Shown here: positions 1-6,994 of the stretch, one piece after another
Layout of the letters: every line of letters begins with the position of its first letter
Numbering within the stretch: position 1 is the first letter of the stretch
Assembly: GCA_964391025.1 (NCBI GenBank)
Contig: CAYMKJ010000123.1
Location: 1 to 39,953 of the forward strand
Source: SHZI01 sp964391025
Lineage (GTDB): Bacteria > Pseudomonadota > Gammaproteobacteria > Steroidobacterales > GCA-2729495
Length of the DNA: 39,953 nt
Reading direction: 5' to 3'
Program-made: the position numbers and the translations under genes
Notes under the pieces: model-generated
Databases searched by the model: none
What the model saw: only the letters and a program-made list of their open reading frames with translations
What the model was told of the DNA's origin: nothing

Positions 1-51
1 TGGCGGGTTCAGGGAAAGGAGACAGGGACCGGGAGAAAGCGCCTGGGAAAG

Positions 52-139
52 TGGCGGAGAGGGAGGGATTCGAACCCCCGGAACCTTGCGGTTCAACGGT
101 TTTCAAGACCGCCGCATTCGACCGCTCTGCCACCTCTCC
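52..139 (-). tRNA. serT: tRNA-Ser (anticodon UGA)
   Basis: Read on the minus strand, the sequence folds as a class II tRNA of 88 nt. The acceptor GGAGAGG pairs with CCTCTCC, followed by discriminator G and an encoded CCA at 52-54. The anticodon loop CTTGAAA gives anticodon TGA, which reads UCN serine codons. A long variable arm, typical of tRNA-Ser, follows the anticodon stem, and the T arm contains GGTTCGAATCC. No integrase or duplicated 3' end lies nearby, so there is no sign that it serves as an attachment site here. The gene symbol follows E. coli naming for the UGA isoacceptor. Confidence 0.96.
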
Positions 140-153
140 GATGGAAGTGGCGA

Positions 154-182
154 ATTGTCACCACCCGGGGACGCACATTCAA
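154..182 (-). promoter_or_regulatory. Putative sigma70 promoter of tRNA-Ser
   Basis: On the minus strand TTGAAT (177-182) is followed after 17 bp by GACAAT (154-159), ending about 14 bp before the mature tRNA 5' end at 139. Each hexamer matches the consensus at 4 of 6 positions with ideal spacing. The position fits a short 5' leader. This is pattern matching only. Confidence 0.5.
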
Positions 183-279
183 GCGCCGCAGAGCGTCATC
201 ACGGATTCCGGGCGTGAAACTTTGGACCGGCCCCATAGTCTGTTACGGTGCTGGTTCTGACACCCGACGGAGAACGTGC

Positions 280-975
280 ATGGCAGCAGACCCCAACTTC
301 CGCGCCCTACCCGCAATGCAGGGCGGAGTCGCCACCACCCGCCCCTCTGAACTCACGACACACCGGGTCTTACGTAACACCGACCTGCTGCTGTCCGCCA
401 CCCTGCTGTTCAGCGCGGCAATGGCCGGGCTGGCCATGGCCATGGGCATGCCTTACCTGGGACCTGTCGTGACGCTCGTCGGCTACTTCGGCCTGCTGTT
501 TCTCACCTATCGCCTGAAGAACTCAGCCGCCGGCATCGGGGCAGTCTTCGCACTCACCGGCTTCATGGGACTCACCCTCGGGCCCATGCTGAGTGCCTAC
601 CTGCAGACGGTCCCCAATGGCGGCGAACTGGTGATGACCAGCCTCGGCATCACGGGCCTCCTGTTTACCGGTCTGAGCGCCTACGTCGTCAAGTCGCGGC
701 GGGACATGAGCTTCATGAGCAGCTTCCTCACGGTGGGCCTCTTCGGCCTGCTGGGCGTGATTGTCGTGGGGCTGTTCGTGGACCTGTCGGCCTTCCAGAT
801 GGTGATCTCATCGGCGGTAGTGCTGCTGATGACCGGCTGCATCCTGTTTGAGACCAGCGCCATCATCCACGGTGGCCAGACGAACTACATCCTGGCGACG
901 GTCAGCCTCTACGTCAGCCTCTTTAATATCTTCGTCAATCTGCTCGCGATTCTGGGAATTGGCCGCAGCGAGTAA
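280..975 (+). CDS. yccA: YccA / Bax inhibitor-1 family membrane protein
   Basis: This 231-residue protein is almost entirely membrane-spanning, with about seven hydrophobic helices after a roughly 35-residue polar N-terminus. The family (UPF0005, TMBIM-like) includes E. coli YccA, which binds and restrains the FtsH protease. The stretch LTLGPMLSAYLQ after the second to third helix and the late INFVNLLAILG-like end (here IFVNLLAILGIG) are typical of the YccA branch. I chose ATG 280, preceded by GGAGAA at 269-274, over an in-frame GTG at 214, because the intervening residues are not family-like and the ATG has the better ribosome site. It is a single-gene unit closed by the terminator at 1001-1027. 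The YccA-like role at FtsH is inferred from the family. Confidence 0.88.
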   Translation: MAADPNFRALPAMQGGVATTRPSELTTHRVLRNTDLLLSATLLFSAAMAGLAMAMGMPYLGPVVTLVGYFGLLFLTYRLKNSAAGIGAVFALTGFMGLTLGPMLSAYLQTVPNGGELVMTSLGITGLLFTGLSAYVVKSRRDMSFMSSFLTVGLFGLLGVIVVGLFVDLSAFQMVISSAVVLLMTGCILFETSAIIHGGQTNYILATVSLYVSLFNIFVNLLAILGIGRSE

Positions 976-1000
976 GGACCCACAATCCGCACGAGACAGC

Positions 1001-1027
1001 AAAGGCGCCCCCCGGGGCGCCTTTTTT
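1001..1027. terminator. Bidirectional intrinsic terminator
   Basis: A GC-rich inverted repeat (GGCGCCCC / GGGGCGCC) is flanked by AAA on the left and TTTTTT on the right. It lies between the convergent ends of the YccA gene (975) and the oligopeptidase gene (1051), so it can stop transcription from both sides. Confidence 0.9.
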
Positions 1028-1050
1028 CTGCCCATGTTTTCTGCTGCCCG

Positions 1051-3231
1051 TCAGAGACCAGTCGCCGCCGCGACAAAAGCCCACTGGTCTGCATATTCGT
1101 TCACCGTCTTTGACAGCGACGCGCCGGCGCCATGCCCGCTGCGGGTTTCCACGCGGATCAGGGTCGGGCGCCGGCAGTCCGGCACCGCACCCTGCGCCGC
1201 CTGCAACGCCGCGGCGTACTTGTAGCTGTGCCAGGCGGCCACCCGGTCGTCCTGGGCATCCGCCTGCACCAGCACGGCGGGATAACACAGCCCCGACCGG
1301 AGGTTGTGGTACGGCGAGTAAGCGCGCTGGGCTGCGAACTCCTCGGGATTCTCACTGAGCCCGTAGTCGTCGGACCACTTCCGCGCGTTCAGGCTGGCGG
1401 TTTGATACCGGAGCATGTCGAGCACGCCCACTGCCGGTACCGCCGCCGCAAACAATTCGGGCCGCTGATTCAGCACAGCACCGACCAGCAACCCGCCGTT
1501 ACTGCCACCCCAGATGGCCAGGTGTTGCGGTGACGTGACGCCATTACCGATCAGCCATTCCGCGGCGGCGATAAAGTCATCGAAGACGTTCTGTTTGTTG
1601 AGGCGGGTGCCGGCCAGATGCCAGGCTTCGCCATACTCGCCGCCCCCGCGCAGGTTCGCCTGGGCATAGATGCCCCCCGCCTCGATCCAGGCCATGCGCG
1701 ATGCCGAGTAGGCGGGCAGCAGCGCCACGTTAAAGCCGCCGTAGCCATAGAGCACCGTGGGGGTCTGCCCGTTGGGCCGGACATCGCGCCGCCGGACGAT
1801 CGTCATGGGCACCCGGGTGCCATCGCGACTGGTATAGAAGACCTGCTCGCTCACGTACCTGCCCGATTCCGCACCATTGACCGCAGCGCCGGTGGGGTTG
1901 AGTGCTGCTGACTCCACGTCGAGGCGATACACACGGCGGGGTACCGTGAAGTCCGTGTAGGTGAGGAAGGCCTCAGGGTTGGCGGGGACACCGCGCAGTC
2001 CGGCGACGGTGCCCTGCCTGGGTAGCTGCACGTCGACAGCCGTCGCACCATCCAGCGCAAACAACTGGAGACGGGAGTGGACGTCCTGGATGTACTGGAC
2101 GACCAGGCGACCGCCAACCACCGCCGCCGCCTCGATGGCGTCGGCATCCTGCGGGACCACTTCGCGCCACTGGCCGGAAGCGGGCGCGGCAAGGTCAACA
2201 GCAATGACCCGGCCCCGCGGCGCCGTGTGGGTCGTCTGGAAGTAGAAAGTGTCGCCAACCGCGCCCAGAAATTCGTAGCGCGCGTCCCAGGCATCGAGCA
2301 GTTTCACGACAGGCCCGGCTCCGCCCGCCCCATCGAGCCGCTGGTAGTAGATCCCGTTCGTGAGGTAGCCGTCCTCGATATTGAGAACGAGGAAGTGCCC
2401 GTCGGGAGTCACGGTGCCATAGGGGTCCCGTGTGGCGTGATCCGTGACGGCGTAGATCAGCGGATCATCTGCCTGCGGCGTGCCGGGTACGTGGAAATAG
2501 AGGGCGACCTGGAGTCGGTCGTCGTAGCCCGAAGCGCCATCACCCGGATAGCGGCTGTAGTAGAAGCCGCGCCCGTCCTCAGACCAGCTGACCGGCGTGA
2601 ACTTTGTGCCGGTCAGGACTTCAGGAACATCAGTTGCCGTGGCAACGTCCCGGACGTGCCAGGTCTTCCAGTCGCTGCCACCGTCGGACAGGGCATAGGC
2701 CAGCCGGGAACCGTCGGGACTCAACTTGAAGTCAGCGATGGACACCGTACCGTCGGCGCGGATGGCCAGCGGGTCGACCAGCACCCTGCCTGGCTGACGG
2801 AGATCCCGGGTGACGCGCAGGACGTCCTGCTCCGCCTGTCCCGGGTTCCACGAATAAACATAAACCCCGTTCTCCCGGTCAGGCACCCCGCGACGCTCAT
2901 AGTTCAGCAGGGTCCGCATGCGGCCGGCAAACCCCCTCCGGGCGGGAAGCCGGGCCAGGTAGCGTTCGGTCAACTGGTTTTCGGCCATGACCCAGCGCTG
3001 CGTTTCCGGCGAGTTCACAGCCTCGAGCCAGCGCCAGGGATCGGCCACCTGCGTGCCGTGGTAGTTATCCACGACGGGACCCGGGAGCGCCGACGGATAG
3101 ATGAGGCCCCGCCCGGACTCCCCGGGACCGGAGGGTACAACCACCACGGCCACGATGACGGCCAGCACGGCACACCACATCACGAGCCCGGCGAGGCCGG
3201 CCGACGGCACGCCCACCGCGCGTGGCGTCAT
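1051..3231 (-). CDS. Prolyl oligopeptidase family serine peptidase (S9A), membrane-anchored or exported
   Basis: The 726-residue protein has an N-terminal hydrophobic segment (about residues 10-33) that could be a signal peptide or anchor. A prolyl oligopeptidase N-terminal region follows (DPWRWLE near residue 65), then a seven-bladed propeller, then an alpha/beta hydrolase domain. The catalytic triad is visible: Ser577 in GGSNGGLL, Asp661 in ADAQDDRV, and His700 in SGHGAG. Family members cleave short peptides after proline. The start ATG overlaps the serS stop in an ATGA, so translation is probably coupled to serS. An exported S9A enzyme would act on peptides in the periplasm, which is an inference from the N-terminus. 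Length is normal for the family plus a signal sequence. Confidence 0.9.
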   Translation of the reverse strand: MTPRAVGVPSAGLAGLVMWCAVLAVIVAVVVVPSGPGESGRGLIYPSALPGPVVDNYHGTQVADPWRWLEAVNSPETQRWVMAENQLTERYLARLPARRGFAGRMRTLLNYERRGVPDRENGVYVYSWNPGQAEQDVLRVTRDLRQPGRVLVDPLAIRADGTVSIADFKLSPDGSRLAYALSDGGSDWKTWHVRDVATATDVPEVLTGTKFTPVSWSEDGRGFYYSRYPGDGASGYDDRLQVALYFHVPGTPQADDPLIYAVTDHATRDPYGTVTPDGHFLVLNIEDGYLTNGIYYQRLDGAGGAGPVVKLLDAWDARYEFLGAVGDTFYFQTTHTAPRGRVIAVDLAAPASGQWREVVPQDADAIEAAAVVGGRLVVQYIQDVHSRLQLFALDGATAVDVQLPRQGTVAGLRGVPANPEAFLTYTDFTVPRRVYRLDVESAALNPTGAAVNGAESGRYVSEQVFYTSRDGTRVPMTIVRRRDVRPNGQTPTVLYGYGGFNVALLPAYSASRMAWIEAGGIYAQANLRGGGEYGEAWHLAGTRLNKQNVFDDFIAAAEWLIGNGVTSPQHLAIWGGSNGGLLVGAVLNQRPELFAAAVPAVGVLDMLRYQTASLNARKWSDDYGLSENPEEFAAQRAYSPYHNLRSGLCYPAVLVQADAQDDRVAAWHSYKYAAALQAAQGAVPDCRRPTLIRVETRSGHGAGASLSKTVNEYADQWAFVAAATGL

Positions 3232-4520
3232 CCGCTGACGGGACCTGCAGGCAGCCGCTCGACGCCACCCATGTAGGGCTTGAGGACCGGCGGCACGGTG
3301 ATGGTGCCGTCAGCGTTCTGATAATTCTCCATCACGGCGATGAGCGCACGCCCGGCGGCCACGCCGGAGCCGTTCAGCGTGTGCACGAGCTCCGGCTTGC
3401 CAGTGACCGGATGCCGCCAGCGGGCCGCCATGCGCCGCGCCTGGAAATCCGTGCAGTTGCTGCAGGAGGAGATTTCCCGGAACCGGTCCTGGCCGGGGAG
3501 CCACACCTCCAGGTCATAGGTGCGAGCCGACGCGAAGCCGACGTCGCCAGCACAGAGGGCCATCACCCGGTAGGGCAAACCCAGCTTCTGCAGCACGGCT
3601 TCCGCATGCCCTGTCAGTGCCTCAAGGGCAGACGCGGAGTCCTCAGGCCGGACGATCTGCACCAACTCTACTTTTTCGAACTGGTGCTGGCGAAGCATGC
3701 CCCGGGTGTCCTTGCCGTAGGAGCCGGCTTCCGACCGGAAACAGGGGGTGTGGGCGACGTAGCGGGCCGGCAACGCGGCCGACTCGAGGATGCGATCCCG
3801 TACCAGGTTGGTCACCGGCACTTCCGCCGTGGGAATGAGCAGCAGGTCCGACTCCCCGCCAACGGCGAACAGGTCGGCCGCAAACTTCGGCAACTGGCCC
3901 GTGCCCCGGAGGCTGTCCCGGTTCACCAGGTAGGGCACGTAGACTTCCGTGTAGCCGTGCTCGCCCACGTGCACATCCAGCATGAACTGGATCAGCGCCC
4001 GGTGCAGCCGGGCGAGGGGTCCCCGCAGGACAGAAAAGCGCGCGCCGGCAATCTTGCCCGCCACATCCAGATCGAGCAGGCCGCTGCTGGCGCCGAGGTC
4101 CACGTGGTCACGCGGGGTAAAGCCGAACGGGCATGGGGTGCCCCAGCGACGGAGTTCCACGTTGGCGGCTTCGTCACGGCCGTCCGGGACGCCATCGAGC
4201 AGCAGATTCGGGAACCCGAGTTGCAGATCCTCCAGCGCGCCCTGGAGCGTGGCCAGCTGCATCTCGAGATCCGTCTGCTCGTCGCCGAGCTGCTTGACCG
4301 CCGCAAGGAGCGGCTCCGTGTCCTGGCCCGCCGCTTTCAGTTTGCCGATGTCCCGGGAGCGGGCATTGCGCTCGCTGCGCAACTCTTCAACCCGGACCTG
4401 CACCGTCTTGCGCCGGTCCTCCAGGGACTGAAAGACCCGGGTGTCGAGGACGAAGCCGCGGCGAGCAAGATTGGCCCGCACGCCGTCGAGATCGGTGCGG
4501 AGCAGTCGGGGATCGAGCAT
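3228..4520 (-). CDS. serS: Seryl-tRNA synthetase
   Basis: This 430-residue class II aminoacyl-tRNA synthetase charges tRNA-Ser, and also tRNA-Sec where present. The N-terminus opens MLDPRLLRTDLDGVRANLARR and continues as a long antiparallel coiled coil (about residues 30-100) that grips the long variable arm of tRNA-Ser. Motif 2 is visible as FRSEAGSYGKDTRG and motif 3 as LNGSGVAAGRALIAVMENYQ. The length matches E. coli SerS. It follows rarA by 42 bp and overlaps the downstream oligopeptidase by 4 bp. The rarA-serS adjacency is conserved in E. coli. A cognate tRNA-Ser(UGA) gene sits about 3 kb away in the same window. Confidence 0.98.
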   Translation of the reverse strand: MLDPRLLRTDLDGVRANLARRGFVLDTRVFQSLEDRRKTVQVRVEELRSERNARSRDIGKLKAAGQDTEPLLAAVKQLGDEQTDLEMQLATLQGALEDLQLGFPNLLLDGVPDGRDEAANVELRRWGTPCPFGFTPRDHVDLGASSGLLDLDVAGKIAGARFSVLRGPLARLHRALIQFMLDVHVGEHGYTEVYVPYLVNRDSLRGTGQLPKFAADLFAVGGESDLLLIPTAEVPVTNLVRDRILESAALPARYVAHTPCFRSEAGSYGKDTRGMLRQHQFEKVELVQIVRPEDSASALEALTGHAEAVLQKLGLPYRVMALCAGDVGFASARTYDLEVWLPGQDRFREISSCSNCTDFQARRMAARWRHPVTGKPELVHTLNGSGVAAGRALIAVMENYQNADGTITVPPVLKPYMGGVERLPAGPVSG

Positions 4521-4562
4521 GGTCTGGTTCCGGAAGAACGGGAAAGCCGAATGCGCGGCAGT

Positions 4563-5960
4563 TTACACCGGCGGCTTTGCCTGACGGGCGGCCCGGTTGC
4601 GCTCGCGGAAGTCCGCCAGCTTCTCGGCAATGCGCTGCTCGAGACCGCGGGCCACCGGCTGGTAATACGTTTGCTGCCCCAGCTCGTCCGGGAAGTAGCT
4701 GGCGCCAGCCGCAAAGGCATCGGGCTCGTCGTGGGCGTAGCGATAGCCACTGCCATGCCCGAGGCTCCGGGCCAGACCCGTGGAGGCCGGCCGCAGGGGC
4801 GGCGGAACAGCCAGGCTGCCGCGAGCCTGCACATCGGCCTGGGCCGCCTGCCAGGCGGTGTAGGTGGCATTGCTCTTGGCCGCGCAGGCCAGAAACACCA
4901 CTGCCTGGGCGAGCGCCAGCTCACCCTCCGGCGTGCCCAGTCGCTCCCAGGCCTGCCAGGCCTCGAGGGCGAGGGTCAGGGCCCGGGGATCCGCATTGCC
5001 AATGTCTTCCGAGGCCATCCGCACGACACGCCGCGCCACGTAGGCAGGATCGCAGCCACCGTCCAGCATGCGCGCCAGCCAGTACAGCGCCGCATCCGGA
5101 TCCGAGCCCCGCACCGACTTGTGCAGGGCCGAGATCTGTTCGTAGAACACGTCGCCCTGGCGATCAAACCGGCGGTAGCTGCCAGTCAGGGCCGTGGCAA
5201 CGATCGCGGGCGTCAGCGTGTGGTCGCCGTTCACCATTCCGGCATCAACCATTCCGGCATCAACCAGTCCGGCATCAACCAGTCCGGCGGCGACCTCCAG
5301 CAGGTTCAACGCCCGTCGCGCGTCACCATCGGCGCCGCGGGCCAGGTTCAGAAGTTCGCTTTCGCTGGCGATGATCTGCCGTGCTCCAAGACCCCGTTCC
5401 GGATCGCGAAGCGCAGCGGCCAGGATGGCCACCAGGTCCTGGTCTGCCAGCGGCCTCAGCACATACACCCGGGCCCGGGACAGCAGGGCGTTGTTCAACG
5501 CGAAGGCGGGATTCTCGGTCGTCGCACCGATGAAGATGAGGGTGCCATCCTCGACGAAGGGCAGAAAGGCATCCTGCTGAGCCTTGTTGAAGCGATGGAC
5601 CTCGTCGAGGAACAGCACCGTCGGCTGGCCGACAGTGGCCTTGGCGAGAGTCACTGCATCCCGCACGTCCTTCACACCGGCCAGGACTGCCGACAGCGCC
5701 ACGAATTGTGCCCGGGCGGTAGCGGCCAGGAGCCGCGCCAGGGTCGTCTTGCCGGAACCGGGCGGTCCCCAGAGGATGGCTGAATGCAGCTCGCCGCTGA
5801 GGAGTCGGGTTAGGGGCTGACCCGCGCCAAGGAGATGCTCCTGCCCGGCCACTTCCGCCAGGGTCACTGGCCGCATCCGGTCAGCCAGCGGTCGCCAGCC
5901 GGACGACCCGGACTCCCCATCAGGGGCCGTGCCGCTCAGGGCTTCAGGCGTGCGAACCAT
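4563..5960 (-). CDS. rarA: Replication-associated recombination protein A (AAA+ ATPase)
   Basis: RarA (MgsA) is a clamp-loader-like AAA+ ATPase that acts at stalled replication forks. The 465-residue protein has Walker A GPPGSGKTT near residues 65-73, Walker B LFLDEVHRFNK near 116, sensor 1 GATTENP near 145, and the C-terminal tetramerisation domain. Between the lid (RRALNLLE) and the C-terminal domain is a run of the pentapeptide DAG(L/M)V, encoded by 15-bp tandem repeats (5236-5295), which is unusual. I chose ATG 5960. The frame stays open to a TTG at 5981 and a GTG at 5978, but the extra residues look non-conserved. The start lies inside the end of the upstream VanZ-like gene (25-bp overlap). 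Confidence 0.95.
   Translation of the reverse strand: MVRTPEALSGTAPDGESGSSGWRPLADRMRPVTLAEVAGQEHLLGAGQPLTRLLSGELHSAILWGPPGSGKTTLARLLAATARAQFVALSAVLAGVKDVRDAVTLAKATVGQPTVLFLDEVHRFNKAQQDAFLPFVEDGTLIFIGATTENPAFALNNALLSRARVYVLRPLADQDLVAILAAALRDPERGLGARQIIASESELLNLARGADGDARRALNLLEVAAGLVDAGLVDAGMVDAGMVNGDHTLTPAIVATALTGSYRRFDRQGDVFYEQISALHKSVRGSDPDAALYWLARMLDGGCDPAYVARRVVRMASEDIGNADPRALTLALEAWQAWERLGTPEGELALAQAVVFLACAAKSNATYTAWQAAQADVQARGSLAVPPPLRPASTGLARSLGHGSGYRYAHDEPDAFAAGASYFPDELGQQTYYQPVARGLEQRIAEKLADFRERNRAARQAKPPV
5236..5295. repeat. 15-bp tandem repeat, four units, in frame within rarA
   Basis: Four consecutive 15-bp units start at 5236, 5251, 5266 and 5281. The first two are ATTCCGGCATCAACC, the third differs at one base (AGT), and the fourth is degenerate (AGTCCGGCGGCGACC). 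On the coding strand they give GLVDA/GMVDA pentapeptides at about RarA residues 225-243. The unit length is a multiple of three, so copy-number changes would keep the frame. Confidence 0.93.
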
Positions 5961-6322
5961 GACTCCAGTGTCACACACCAACGGGAGAAACCCGCGGCAC
6001 TCAGCACCCAGCCCAGCAGAACACCCGCAACGTCAGCGACGAGGTCGAGGACTTCCGCCTGCCGTGCCGGCGTCAGGCTCTGCAGCAGTTCGATCAGGAG
6101 CCCATAAAGCGACAAGCCCACCACTAGGAACGGCGCAAACCGGGCTTCGAAGACGCCGCCAAACCAGAGCATGAAGACGAGGAAGCCAGTCGCGTGGAGC
6201 AGTTTGTCGTTGGAACCCGCCGCCACAATGGCCGGCACCGGCGACAGTGCCGAGACGAGACCGACGCTAAGAAGCACCAGGCCAGCCACCAGCCAGGTCC
6301 GGCCGTAGCGCAAGGGCAGCAT
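5936..6322 (-). CDS. VanZ-like family membrane protein
   Basis: A 128-residue protein with four predicted membrane helices. It carries the VanZ-like signature: SNDKLLHATGFLVF in the first half, then a helix with YGLLIELLQ, then R..EVLDLVADVAGVLLG. VanZ gives low-level teicoplanin resistance in enterococci, but most proteobacterial members have no established function. The gene lies 8 bp after lolA and overlaps the start of rarA, so it is expressed as part of the ftsK-lolA-rarA-serS unit. It is not part of the E. coli version of this cluster. A role at the envelope is inferred only from its topology and its neighbour lolA. Confidence 0.82.
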   Translation of the reverse strand: MLPLRYGRTWLVAGLVLLSVGLVSALSPVPAIVAAGSNDKLLHATGFLVFMLWFGGVFEARFAPFLVVGLSLYGLLIELLQSLTPARQAEVLDLVADVAGVLLGWVLSAAGFSRWCVTLESWFARLKP

Positions 6323-6330
6323 GCCGAACC

Positions 6331-6978
6331 TCAGAGCTCACTGTCGTCGATGACGTCGGCGCCGGGCGGTGGCTGAAAGCGGAACACCTCCGGGGACAGC
6401 CGTGGATTGGTCCGAACCTCGGTGAGGTCGATGCGCGTCTGCTGACCCAGGCGGTCATCGAGCAGCAGCCGTCGCAGCTCGGGACCGTCGAAGCCCAGTG
6501 TCACGCCGGCAAAGTCCGCGTCTGCCGACTTCGGCTTCAGCCGCACCAGGGCCAGACCGTCCTCGACCCAGGACTTCTCGACCGCGAAGCGCTCCAGCAC
6601 CGATTCCTTGCCCGTCAGGAGCGCCGCCGGTGTATCCCCGATCCCGTTCGTCAACCGGCGAATGGTGACCTGATCGAGATCGGCCTCGTAGAGCCAGACC
6701 TTCTCGCCGTCCGCGACGATCACGCGCTCGAAAGGCGCCTGATAGTTCCAGCGGAAGCGGCCGGGTCTCTGCATCACGACCGAACCGGAAGCGTCTTCCA
6801 GCACCAGCTGGCGCGAGTCGATCACCTGCTGGCGGAACCTGGCTTCCATGCCCTGGACATTCGCCAGGAAGCTGCGCAAGCGCGCGACACCGGCGGCATT
6901 GTCATCTGGCGGGGCACTTGACGCCACCGTGGCGAACAGCGCAAGCAAGACAACAAGGGGGCGCAGCCAGCGGGTCAT
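6331..6978 (-). CDS. lolA: Outer-membrane lipoprotein carrier protein LolA
   Basis: LolA is the periplasmic chaperone that carries lipoproteins from the LolCDE exporter to LolB at the outer membrane. The 215-residue precursor has a cleavable signal peptide (MTRWLRPLVVLLALFATVAS, ending near ASSA). The family core follows, with GMEARFRQQVID, QRPGRFRWNYQAPF and DGEKVWLYEADLDQVTIR. The late FRFQPPPGADVID matches the usual C-terminal strand. It sits 16 bp after ftsK, as in E. coli and Pseudomonas. A likely client, the OprI-like lipoprotein, is encoded at 28195. Confidence 0.95.
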   Translation of the reverse strand: MTRWLRPLVVLLALFATVASSAPPDDNAAGVARLRSFLANVQGMEARFRQQVIDSRQLVLEDASGSVVMQRPGRFRWNYQAPFERVIVADGEKVWLYEADLDQVTIRRLTNGIGDTPAALLTGKESVLERFAVEKSWVEDGLALVRLKPKSADADFAGVTLGFDGPELRRLLLDDRLGQQTRIDLTEVRTNPRLSPEVFRFQPPPGADVIDDSEL

Positions 6979-6994
6979 TGATGGGCGGACGACC

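Noticed and set aside
52..139. tRNA-Ser as an integration site for a mobile element
   Set aside because: No integrase, no duplicated tRNA 3' end and no foreign-looking genes nearby in the window.
2077..3276. A 399-codon open frame on the plus strand opposite the oligopeptidase
   Set aside because: Antisense shadow of a gene with an intact catalytic triad; no ribosome site or recognisable domain.
5236..5295. CRISPR-like array
   Set aside because: Units are directly abutting 15-mers without spacers and lie in frame inside rarA.
3222..5783. An 853-codon open frame on the plus strand, opposite serS and rarA
   Set aside because: It mirrors two clearly identified genes in a high-GC genome, has no family motif, and its low-complexity composition is typical of an antisense shadow.
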